Assembly: GCA_021810455.1 (NCBI GenBank)
Contig: JAJZIU010000006.1
Span: 1 to 35,023 of the forward strand
Direction of reading: 5' to 3'
DNA: 35,023 nt
Source of the DNA: Microcaldota archaeon
GTDB taxonomy: Archaea; Micrarchaeota; Micrarchaeia; Micrarchaeales; CABMGC01
Position numbers and translations under genes: made by a program. Below the pieces are notes generated by a model, which did not search any database, was not told the DNA's origin, and saw only the letters and a list, made by a program, of their open reading frames with translations. Positions 27,546 to 35,023 of the stretch are shown in pieces (position 1 is the first letter of the stretch; the number at the start of each line of letters is the position of its first letter).

Positions 27546-27863
27546 ATGCAAGCGGCAAAAACTATTAGTACTGTGTTCTTTGAGCGTATTAGTGAGAAGG
27601 AACTGACTATACTCTCTGAGATCGGATTCGATCAGATTCCTACCGCTACTAGCCTAGTTGCTTATGTGGCAGAGAAGTATGAGGTGTCTGCAAGCGGTAT
27701 CTGGTATACGCTGAAAAAACTGAAGAAGATGGGAATGCTGGATTTCATGGAAAAAGGTGAGTCCTACAAACCATTGATGCTTACTGAGAATGGCAAGTCG
27801 ATTCTTAGAAATAGGACGAACAATGCCATGCAGTACAGACAGGTTATGAGGGCAATGGTGTAA
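27546..27863 (+). CDS. Winged-helix DNA-binding protein
   Basis: SLVAYVAEKYEVSASGIWYTLKKLKKMGMLDFMEKGESYKPLMLTENGKSIL. Confidence 0.7.
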   Translation: MQAAKTISTVFFERISEKELTILSEIGFDQIPTATSLVAYVAEKYEVSASGIWYTLKKLKKMGMLDFMEKGESYKPLMLTENGKSILRNRTNNAMQYRQVMRAMV

Positions 27864-27924
27864 GGGTGTGTTGAGGGTGGGGAAACTTTAAACACGTTTG
27901 GCATCCTTGGCATGTTTCGGCATG

Positions 27925-28521
27925 TCAAGGGTGTCTTCCGAGCCTCGATCCTTTATCATAAAGCTCTTCAAGAAACTTGTCAACCTCTATTCCGAGTTCC
28001 TTCATGCTTCCTTCATTGACCAGCATGTAATCGGCAAGGGTAAACGCAGCTCCGAATCCCCATCCGAGTTCTTTTTCATCTCGCCATACGAAGCTTTTGT
28101 AATCCTTCATGTCCCAATTCAAACCTCGTTTTGACAAGCGCTTGAATCTTGTTTTAGGACTTGCGTAAAGTGATAACAGTATCGTTCTCCCTTTAATACT
28201 CTTCTTGTAAACCTCCATCTCCTTAAGCGATTTTATCGAGTTTATTACTACTATGTCTGCATCATCGAATGCCTTTTTCACTATAGGGAGGGATTTCCTT
28301 GCTATTATGTTGTATCCGTACTTGTTTCTCAGTTCCGTTGCGGTTTCCCTCAAGGTTTTGTTTGTTATTGGCAGACCTCTCTTTTTTATCTCGTTTTCAA
28401 CTATGTGCCTCAACTGTATTGTTTTGCACTTTCTCTTTTTTGACAGCAGTGCTATTGTTGTATCCTTTCCACTGCCTCCCAAGCCGCACATTCCTATAAG
28501 TATCTTCTCTTTTTTTGGCAT
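27925..28521 (-). CDS. P-loop kinase (UPF0200/dephospho-CoA kinase-like)
   Basis: LIGMCGLGGSGKDTT Walker A, LRHIVENEIKKRG, VVINSIKSLKEMEVYKK. Confidence 0.75.
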   Translation of the reverse strand: MPKKEKILIGMCGLGGSGKDTTIALLSKKRKCKTIQLRHIVENEIKKRGLPITNKTLRETATELRNKYGYNIIARKSLPIVKKAFDDADIVVINSIKSLKEMEVYKKSIKGRTILLSLYASPKTRFKRLSKRGLNWDMKDYKSFVWRDEKELGWGFGAAFTLADYMLVNEGSMKELGIEVDKFLEELYDKGSRLGRHP

Positions 28522-28529
28522 AAAAGCAC

Positions 28530-28859
28530 CTAGTGCACCTTGCTTCCGTTCTCTATTGTTTTGTCAACCGATAACAGGGCAAGGCTTGCAGTACCTTCAG
28601 CAGCAAGAACCATTCCGTTCGATTCCACCCCCGCGACAGATTTCGGATCAAGATTGACTATGCAGACTACCTGCCTATCAAGGAGTTGTTCCTTTGTGTA
28701 AAGGTCCTTTATTCCAGCAACTATCGTCCTTGTTCCTATCTCCTGTCCGAAATCGATTGTCAGTTTGTAAACAGGCTTCCTTGCTTTCTCTATGTCCTCT
28801 ACATTCTTCACGGTTCCTACTCTGAGGTCCAGTTTTGAGAAATCATCTATGCTTGCCAT
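28530..28859 (-). CDS. tRNA-binding OB-fold protein (MetRS C-terminal/CsaA-like)
   Basis: DDFSKLDLRVGTVKNVEDIEKARKPVYKLTIDFG, NLDPKSVAGVESNGMVLAAE. Confidence 0.9.
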   Translation of the reverse strand: MASIDDFSKLDLRVGTVKNVEDIEKARKPVYKLTIDFGQEIGTRTIVAGIKDLYTKEQLLDRQVVCIVNLDPKSVAGVESNGMVLAAEGTASLALLSVDKTIENGSKVH

Positions 28860-28916
28860 AGAATCATTATCTCTTCCACGGTAAGGTATATAATATTAGG
28901 GCTTCACTTTTCTCTC

Positions 28917-29465
28917 ATGAGATTGTTCATCGCTATCGAGATTCCCGAATCGGTGAAGGACGCACTTGAAAATGTATCGAAGGAACTGCAGCGTGGTGTG
29001 GCGACTCTTGTTAAAAGGGAAGCATACCACATAACGCTACAATTCCTTGGAGATGTTGATGATTCAAACCTTGGTCTAGTAAAAGAATCGATTTCAAACG
29101 CGTGCAGAGGAGTTTCCCCGTTTGAAGTCGAGATCAAGGGTCTGTCACATTTTGGAGGACACTCTCCACGGGTTCTGTTCGCAAATGTTGCAAAGGGTTC
29201 AGACATGGTAAACTACATTTACTCTAACATAAGCGTTGAACTTTCCAAAAACCGGATAGATTTTGCAAAAGAGGAGAGGTACACTCCTCATGTCACCATT
29301 GCAAGAATAAAGAGTCACAAGGTAAGTGATGAAGTACACGGGCTTGAGACCGAATACTCTGCACAATCATTTGGCTCATTCGATGTAACCGGAGTATCAC
29401 TAAAAGGCAGTGTTCTTTCATCAAACGGGCCTAGTCATTCACTGATTTACGAAGCCAAGTTTTGA
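28917..29465 (+). CDS. thpR: RNA 2',3'-cyclic phosphodiesterase
   Basis: MRLFIAIEIPESVKDAL, HITLQFLGDV and HVTIARIK (two HxT motifs). Confidence 0.92.
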   Translation: MRLFIAIEIPESVKDALENVSKELQRGVATLVKREAYHITLQFLGDVDDSNLGLVKESISNACRGVSPFEVEIKGLSHFGGHSPRVLFANVAKGSDMVNYIYSNISVELSKNRIDFAKEERYTPHVTIARIKSHKVSDEVHGLETEYSAQSFGSFDVTGVSLKGSVLSSNGPSHSLIYEAKF

Positions 29466-30032
29466 AATCTTTTCACTGAACTGTTGCTTCGTCACGGTGT
29501 TTGCCAACTCTGTTGGCCTGTATATTCTGTTCAATAGCAAGAGGTCGTACAGTGCACCTGTTTTGAGATCCATTGCAATATTCCTCACGTTGCTTCCAAA
29601 AATGTCTACTTCGATTAGCCTTCCCTTCTTAAGCATGTACATCGCCTTGACAACATCGGCCATGCTGTCATCATTGTTCTGCATCCCTACTATCCTCGCC
29701 TCTATGTTCGGTTTTTTAAGGTTTGACAATCGCCTGTTTATCTGTTCTATTGAGTTCTTGTCAAGATCTGCTGAAGGTCTTATCAGTAGCGCACTCTGTG
29801 AATTGACATCGTAAAAAGAGATCAAAACGTCAAACGTTATGTTCTTAATTAGAACGTATCTCATATCTTCTCTGTACTTTATCATCATCGCACTGTTCAT
29901 CTGTAGTTCCGTGCTTCTGTCTTCTATCATTTCCAGAGATGCGTGATGCCTATCGAGAGTGTTAAGAAGCACCCGTTTCGATGGGAAGTCGAGGTTATTG
30001 CTCAATCTTATGCACATGTCCCAAAAATCCAT
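29439..30032 (-). CDS. Hypothetical protein
   Basis: 197-aa ORF with protein-like composition, convergent with thpR and divergent from rpoD. Confidence 0.6.
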   Translation of the reverse strand: MDFWDMCIRLSNNLDFPSKRVLLNTLDRHHASLEMIEDRSTELQMNSAMMIKYREDMRYVLIKNITFDVLISFYDVNSQSALLIRPSADLDKNSIEQINRRLSNLKKPNIEARIVGMQNNDDSMADVVKAMYMLKKGRLIEVDIFGSNVRNIAMDLKTGALYDLLLLNRIYRPTELANTVTKQQFSEKISKLGFVNQ

Positions 30033-30110
30033 GAGTTTCTCTGGCTTTGAGAATATTTAAATATATTGCTGACAATATCCTTATCTGCATGTCTAATTTT
30101 AGTTGATGAC

Positions 30111-30680
30111 ATGAAAGTAAATATACTTGAAAACACGGACAATATTGTGCGATTCAGACTCGATGAGGTTAGTCACACCTTTGCAAACGCACTACGAAGA
30201 CTAACTATTACATCTGTGGAGTGCTTTGCTGTTGACACTGTAACATTCTATGAGAATTCAAGCGCGATGTTTGATGAATACATAGCCCACAGGATAGGAT
30301 TGATTCCAATAACGACTCCGAAAGGCTATGACGAAAAGGACGAGATACTGTTCTCATTGGAAGCAAGCGGTCCGTGCACGATATACTCCAAAGATCTGAA
30401 GAGCAGCGATAAGAACGTTCAGGTAGCTAATGAAAACATTCCCATAATGAAACTTGCAGAAGGGCAAAACTTGAGAGTCGATGCAAAGGCTATAATGTCC
30501 AATGCCAAGAGAAGCTCAAAATTCCAACCTGGCATAATTACCTACAACGAAGTGGAAGGAGGGAAGGGCTTTGAGTTTTATGTTGAATCATTTGGTCAGA
30601 TGCCTGCCATTGACATAGTGACAAGGGCGTTAGGTATAATAAGCAATGACATAAAAGAAGTACATAAGGAATTGAAGTAG
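30111..30680 (+). CDS. rpoD: DNA-directed RNA polymerase subunit D
   Basis: VRFRLDEVSHTFANALRRLTITSVECFAVDTVTFYENSSAMFDEYIAHRIGLIPI. Confidence 0.95.
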   Translation: MKVNILENTDNIVRFRLDEVSHTFANALRRLTITSVECFAVDTVTFYENSSAMFDEYIAHRIGLIPITTPKGYDEKDEILFSLEASGPCTIYSKDLKSSDKNVQVANENIPIMKLAEGQNLRVDAKAIMSNAKRSSKFQPGIITYNEVEGGKGFEFYVESFGQMPAIDIVTRALGIISNDIKEVHKELK

Positions 30681-30691
30681 TGTTAGTGTGA

Positions 30692-30778
30692 GCGGGGGTG
30701 GCAGAGCTTGGCCAAATGCGCAGGATTGAGGTTCCTGTAGCTTTAGAGCTTGCGTGAGTTCAAATCTCACCCCCCGCA
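30692..30778 (+). tRNA. tRNA-Leu(GAG)
   Basis: Acceptor GCGGGGG/CCCCCGC, anticodon arm CAGGA-TTGAGGT-TCCTG, long variable arm, T-arm GTGAGTTCAAATCTCAC. Confidence 0.95.
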
Positions 30779-30795
30779 TATTAAAGGTTGTTATA

Positions 30796-31134
30796 ATGAT
30801 CGAAAAGAAGAATATTGACGAGTGGCTTAAGCTTCTTGGTGACGTTAAGGAAGGAAGCAAGAATTACGGTCTTTCACAAAGATTGTACAAGATTGCCAAA
30901 CTGCCAAGAAGGAAAAGAGTATCCGTTAATCTTAGAAAGCTTAACGAGCATGCGCTCGATTCCAACGTCATAGTGCCTGGGAAGGTGCTTGGCAGTGGTG
31001 AACTAACAGGAAAGTTCAGCATAGCCGCACTCGAATATTCTGATGAGGCCGAGAAAAAGTTGAAGGAGGCTGGCTGTCAAATCATAAAGCTCGGCGAAAT
31101 GATTAAGAAGGACAGCGTGAAAATTATTGTGTAA
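30796..31134 (+). CDS. rpl18e: Ribosomal protein L18e
   Basis: SQRLYKIAKLPRRKRVSVNLRKLNEHALDSNVIVPGKVLGSGELTGKFSIAALEYS. Confidence 0.92.
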   Translation: MIEKKNIDEWLKLLGDVKEGSKNYGLSQRLYKIAKLPRRKRVSVNLRKLNEHALDSNVIVPGKVLGSGELTGKFSIAALEYSDEAEKKLKEAGCQIIKLGEMIKKDSVKIIV

Positions 31135-31566
31135 GTGATTTCTGTGGAGCATGTTATAAACGGAGAAGGATTGGTTCTAGGAAGGCTTTCAAGCCAGGTA
31201 GCGAAGATGCTGCTCAACGGAGACAGCGTTACTGTTGTCAATGCTGACAAGCTTCTGGTAAGTGGTCATGTTCATGATCTAGTTTCAAAGTACAAGAGAA
31301 AGATAGAGCTCAAGGACAAGGGAAATCCTGAACACTCTCCTTACATTTCAAGAAGACCCGACATGTTCGTAAAGAGGATAGTGCGGGGAATGCTTCCTTA
31401 CAAGAAGCCTAGCGGAAAGAGCGCTTACAAGAGATTGAAGATATACGTCGGAGTCCCAGAAGCGCTTGATGGAAAGGCAAAAACTATGGAATCGAAACAT
31501 GCTGATGAGGTTTTCGAGAATGTAGTCACTGTCAAGAAACTAACTGAGATGCTTGGATACAGGTGA
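31135..31566 (+). CDS. rplM: Ribosomal protein L13 (uL13)
   Basis: LVLGRLSSQVAKMLLNGDSVTVVNADKLLVSG...RRPDMFVKRIVRGMLPYKKPSGKSAYKRLKIYVGVP. Confidence 0.95.
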   Translation: MISVEHVINGEGLVLGRLSSQVAKMLLNGDSVTVVNADKLLVSGHVHDLVSKYKRKIELKDKGNPEHSPYISRRPDMFVKRIVRGMLPYKKPSGKSAYKRLKIYVGVPEALDGKAKTMESKHADEVFENVVTVKKLTEMLGYR

Positions 31567-31570
31567 ACAA

Positions 31571-32149
31571 ATGGCAGAAGCAACAAAAACAAATGAAACT
31601 GTTTCAAACGAAAAAGGAGTCGAGAATCTCGATAAGGAGATAAACGACTTTATGCAGACACTTCCTAAGACACAGGCGGCACCAGCAAAATCTGCGCCTA
31701 AGAAAGCAAGAATTCAGAAGAAGAAAGCGCCTGTCAGAAAAATAAGCGTGATGAAGGGAAAAAGAAAGGAGGCTGTTGCAAGAGCCAGTGTAGTTCACGG
31801 AGAAGGGACTGTAAGCCTTAACGGAATGGATGTCAATCTTCTCAGACCTCTCGAATTCAAGGAAATAATAATGGAGCCCATAAGGATCTCCAAGGATGCC
31901 GAAGATATATTCAAGGAATCAAGAATAAGAATAAACGTTTATGGCGGCGGAGCGATGGGTCAGGTGCAAGCGGCAAGAAATGCCTTGGCCAAGGCAATAG
32001 TTGATGCTGCAGGAACGAAAGGAGAAAAAATCAAAACGCTGTACATGGATTACGACAGGAATATGCTTGTTGATGATACAAGGAGAGTAGAACCTAAGAA
32101 GTTCAAGGGCCCTAAGGCAAGAGCAAGGTTCCAGACCTCATACAGATGA
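31571..32149 (+). CDS. rpsI: Ribosomal protein S9 (uS9) with ~60-aa N-terminal Lys/Ala/Pro-rich extension
   Basis: GKRKEAVARASVVHGEGTVSLNG..., C-terminal KFKGPKARARFQTSYR. Confidence 0.95.
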   Translation: MAEATKTNETVSNEKGVENLDKEINDFMQTLPKTQAAPAKSAPKKARIQKKKAPVRKISVMKGKRKEAVARASVVHGEGTVSLNGMDVNLLRPLEFKEIIMEPIRISKDAEDIFKESRIRINVYGGGAMGQVQAARNALAKAIVDAAGTKGEKIKTLYMDYDRNMLVDDTRRVEPKKFKGPKARARFQTSYR

Positions 32150-32158
32150 AGTGATACT

Positions 32159-32359
32159 ATGATGATACCAATACGATGCTTCTCATGCGGCCAAGTCGTT
32201 GCCGATAAATGGGAGGAGTACAACGAACGTGTTAACAAAAACGGCGAAGATCCCGTAAAGGTCTTTTCCGATCTCAACGTCAAAAGATACTGCTGCAGAA
32301 GAATGCTTGCTGGTCATATCGATCTCATAGACGAGATAATAAGCTACAGCAGAAAGTGA
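32159..32359 (+). CDS. rpoN: DNA-directed RNA polymerase subunit N
   Basis: [20 protein letters not shown]...[22 protein letters not shown]. Confidence 0.97.
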   Translation: MMIPIRCFSCGQVVADKWEEYNERVNKNGEDPVKVFSDLNVKRYCCRRMLAGHIDLIDEIISYSRK

Positions 32360-32394
32360 GGTTATTTAAAACATGAAGGCAATATATAGACTGC

Positions 32395-32498
32395 GGGGTC
32401 GTCTGCTAGTCTGGTCAGGCTCTGTGCTTAGGGAGCACATGACCCGAGTCTTTTATATGCGGGAATTCAAAAGGTCACTGAAAATCTCGGCGACCCCG
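32395..32498 (+). tRNA. tRNA interrupted in the T-loop (apparent anticodon AGG, Pro; identity uncertain)
   Basis: Acceptor GGGGTCG/CGACCCC, anticodon arm TGTGC-TTAGGGA-GCACA, T-stem CCGAG/CTCGG separated by 37 nt instead of 7. Confidence 0.6.
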
Positions 32499-32510
32499 AA
32501 CGGTGAATAA

Positions 32511-33125
32511 ATGGCAAACGAACTGTTGACAACACAGGAAGAGTATCTTGAGGCCGGAGTGCACATAGGCACTAAGGTCAAGACTCCAGGAATGAAACGT
32601 TTTATCTACAAGATAAGAGAGGACGGTCTTTATCTCCTTGAGCTTAACACAATAGATGAAAGAATAAAGCTTGCAGCTAAGACTCTGGCAAGGTATGATC
32701 CTAAAGACGTTGTTATAACAGCTTCGAGAATATACGCCATAGCAGCAGCGACAAAATTTGCCGAAATAACAGGAGCAAAATTGATGACCGGAAGAGTTAT
32801 GCCTGGAATATTTACGAATCCTAACAGAGAGGACTTCATCGAACCTGAGATAATAATCATAAGCGACAACAGAAACGAACGCCAAGCAGTAAAAGAAGCA
32901 AACAAAACCAACATACCTATAGTCGGACTCTGCGATACCGACAATTGGATAAAGTTCATAGATCTCATAATACCTTGCAACAACAAGGGAAGAAGATCTC
33001 TGTCTCTGATCTACTTTTTGCTTGCCAGAGAATTCATGAAGGAGAAAGGATTAATAAAGTCTAACGAAGAGTTTACATACAAGATCTCCGATTTCGAGGC
33101 AAAGACGGAGATAAAGGCGAAATGA
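32511..33125 (+). CDS. rpsB: Ribosomal protein S2 (uS2)
   Basis: AGVHIGTKVKTPGMKRFIYKIREDGLYLLELNTIDERI...GRVMPGIFTNP...DTDNWIKFIDLIIPCNNKGRRSLSLIYFLLAREF. Confidence 0.96.
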   Translation: MANELLTTQEEYLEAGVHIGTKVKTPGMKRFIYKIREDGLYLLELNTIDERIKLAAKTLARYDPKDVVITASRIYAIAAATKFAEITGAKLMTGRVMPGIFTNPNREDFIEPEIIIISDNRNERQAVKEANKTNIPIVGLCDTDNWIKFIDLIIPCNNKGRRSLSLIYFLLAREFMKEKGLIKSNEEFTYKISDFEAKTEIKAK

Positions 33126-33650
33126 TTGAAAGCACAGGCTGCGATTGACTTTCTATCTTCTTATGGCATAGCCATAATAATAATCTCAATAGCTATAGTC
33201 GTAGTTTACAGACTCAGTGTTTCCGATCAGTACATCTTTTCGTCTTCATGCACTGCTTTTCCCGGATTCGCCTGCAGTTTCTATTCCATCGATACAAATG
33301 GCATACTTCACATTTCATTGTCTCAGGCAACAGGAGGTCCGATACACATCAACGGCATCGCCTGTTCTACAACGATAAACTCTACTAAAAATGCACCTGC
33401 GTATGGCAACACTTATGTATCGAATAGCGTAACATACTATCCTTCTGGGAATTACATAGGCTCTGGAATTACTCTGAACAGCGGTTCAACAGAACTGCTC
33501 ACTTCCTATTGCTACAACGTAAAAGGTGTTGCTTCAGTTCCTCAACTCGGGACATCATTCACTGGTTATGTATGGATGAATTACACTATTCCATCAACTA
33601 GCATTGACGTGACACAGGTAGTTGCATCTGTGACAATGCCTTACACATAA
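33126..33650 (+). CDS. Pilin-like secreted protein (class III signal peptide)
   Basis: TTG start directly after the rpsB stop; KAQAAIDFLSSYGIAIIIISIAIVVVYRL resembles class III signal peptides; Ser/Thr-rich body with Cys. Confidence 0.65.
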   Translation: MKAQAAIDFLSSYGIAIIIISIAIVVVYRLSVSDQYIFSSSCTAFPGFACSFYSIDTNGILHISLSQATGGPIHINGIACSTTINSTKNAPAYGNTYVSNSVTYYPSGNYIGSGITLNSGSTELLTSYCYNVKGVASVPQLGTSFTGYVWMNYTIPSTSIDVTQVVASVTMPYT

Positions 33651-33711
33651 ACTCTTCTCTCGTCAAAATGCTTATAAATATGCTTGTTTATATAATTGCA
33701 CTGGTGGAGCG

Positions 33712-33942
33712 ATGACCACAAACGAAAGACCATTTGATTTGCTAAACAAATCAATAGGCAAACAAGTAATGATTAGATTGAAGAATGGAACCGACATAAG
33801 AGGAAAAATAGTCTCTTTTGACGTGCACATGAACATAGTGCTTGATACTACCGAAGAACTTGAAGAGGGAGGTAGCGTAAGATCAAGACTGGGCACGATA
33901 CTTCTCAGAGGAGGAAACATACTCTTTGTTTCACCAGCCTAA
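33712..33942 (+). CDS. Sm-like (LSm) protein
   Basis: RPFDLLNKSIGKQVMIRLKNGTDIRGKIVSFDVHMNIVLDTTEE...GTILLRGGNILFVSP. Confidence 0.95.
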   Translation: MTTNERPFDLLNKSIGKQVMIRLKNGTDIRGKIVSFDVHMNIVLDTTEELEEGGSVRSRLGTILLRGGNILFVSPA

Positions 33943-33957
33943 AATTTTCTGATTAAT

Positions 33958-34058
33958 GGGCTCCTGGCGCAACGGTAGCGCGCCTGCATGGCATGCAGGA
34001 GGTTGCGGGTTCAAATAAATCTTGCCTATGCAAGACTTGGAAAATCCCGCGGAGTCCA
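33958..34058 (+). tRNA. tRNA-Ala(GGC) with ~29-nt insertion (putative intron) in the T-loop
   Basis: Acceptor GGGCTCC/GGAGTCC with G3:U70, anticodon arm CCTGC-ATGGCAT-GCAGG, T-stem GCGGG/CCCGC split by AAATCTTGCCTATGCAAGACTTGGAAAAT. Confidence 0.85.
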
Positions 34059-34067
34059 TTATGTTTT

Positions 34068-34907
34068 TTACGGCTGCGTATATCCACCATACCAATCACT
34101 AGTGAATACTACATTTGTAGGTACACCATTGTTTTGATTGCCAGAGTAGTCATTCGCATTGCCGTTCAACGGCCACCAACCTGTAAGATTCTGCGGGTCT
34201 ATTGGCACTCCTCCTATTCCCTCCTGATAAAGTGCCTGTATTGAAGAACCTGTTAATGAAGTGTTATAAATTTGTACGTTAGATATTGACCCATTAAAAA
34301 TATATCCGTTGGAATCCGATTGCGAACTTCCTATCCTCAAATCCTCAGTGTACTGGTACGAATTTGTAAAACTGTACGGTCCGTACTCCGCTCCATTCAC
34401 GTAAAGTATTACGTTACTGCCGACGTTATTTACAGCAACTACGTTTATGAATCTCTTGGTTGACAACGTTGGCCCTTGTCCTATGTTTGCAACTAAAGAT
34501 TCTGCAAATTCTAAATTACATGGTTGCAAATAAAACACATAGCTATCCGATCCATGTGCAACTATGCCATCAGCTCCACATGCGTTAAGCGATATCCATG
34601 CAGAAATAGTTATTGAATCTCCATTGCCTACCTTAAATTCTTGCGGATTTCCTAAATCTATATAACTACTCTGACCATTAAATTCTGCAACATACTGCGG
34701 CACCTGGTTGTTGCAGCTTCCTACCAGATTGCTTACTCCCAATTGCGCATTTTTTATAACCTGACATCCTCCTGCACTTGCCTTAGGTGCAAACGTCAAC
34801 GGATTGAACACTCCAAGAAACGACAACGCACCAAGGACAACCGCAACGATAAGTATAGACCATCCATAGGTCATCAGATATTCCATTGCGGATTGAGATT
34901 TAAACAT
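34068..34907 (-). CDS. LamG-domain pilin-like protein, third paralogue
   Basis: KSQSAMEYLMTYGWSILIVAVVLGALSFLGVFNPLTFAPKASAGGCQVIKN start and GGVPIDPQNLTGWWPLNGNANDYSGNQNNGVPTNVVFTSDWYGGYTQP end. Confidence 0.82.
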   Translation of the reverse strand: MFKSQSAMEYLMTYGWSILIVAVVLGALSFLGVFNPLTFAPKASAGGCQVIKNAQLGVSNLVGSCNNQVPQYVAEFNGQSSYIDLGNPQEFKVGNGDSITISAWISLNACGADGIVAHGSDSYVFYLQPCNLEFAESLVANIGQGPTLSTKRFINVVAVNNVGSNVILYVNGAEYGPYSFTNSYQYTEDLRIGSSQSDSNGYIFNGSISNVQIYNTSLTGSSIQALYQEGIGGVPIDPQNLTGWWPLNGNANDYSGNQNNGVPTNVVFTSDWYGGYTQP

Positions 34908-35023
34908 GAAATTACACAGATCATATCTAATTCAATCAAGCCTATAAACATAAGCCAAATCCTAAAAGTGCAATAATGAATAATAAAAGTTTGATATTTC
35001 AACTTTTTATTGAAAATAAGCAA

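Noticed and set aside
32050-32986. Minus-strand ORFs (77, 136, 118 aa) opposite rpoN/rpsB
   Set aside because: Antisense to conserved ribosomal/RNAP genes.

Overview
35 kb archaeal chromosomal window. The conserved block rpoD-L18e-L13-S9-rpoN-S2, a class III signal-peptide pilin set with a GxGD prepilin peptidase, an Lsm protein and tRNAs with T-loop insertions suggest a DPANN/Micrarchaeota-like lineage; the taxonomy is inference. The left 6 kb is an integrated element in the 3' half of tRNA-Glu(UUC), bounded by 60-bp direct repeats (115-174 and 6022-6081, 57/60 identical by eye). The integrase reading frame stays open across both repeat copies, which suggests an SSV-type integrase gene split by integration. 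The element also carries a degenerate 154-bp repeat array with six GTAGAG(T) motifs, a strongly structured T-shaped region, a membrane-anchored retropepsin-like protein, a wHTH/Panacea-like protein and a type II R-M pair (TaqI-like methylase plus candidate PD-DxK endonuclease). Other highlights: a structured RNA with two mutually exclusive stems (8961-9085); a divergent HMG-CoA reductase homologue that appears to lack its catalytic residues, overlapping sucCD; a type IIG-like R-M enzyme with a CxxC...CxxC RecB-family nuclease and a membrane-associated unknown protein (14.4-18.4 kb); three LamG-domain pilin paralogues with nearly fixed ends and variable middles; and two tRNA genes interrupted in the T-loop. 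All assignments come from reading motifs and repeats by eye. No database search or folding program was run.
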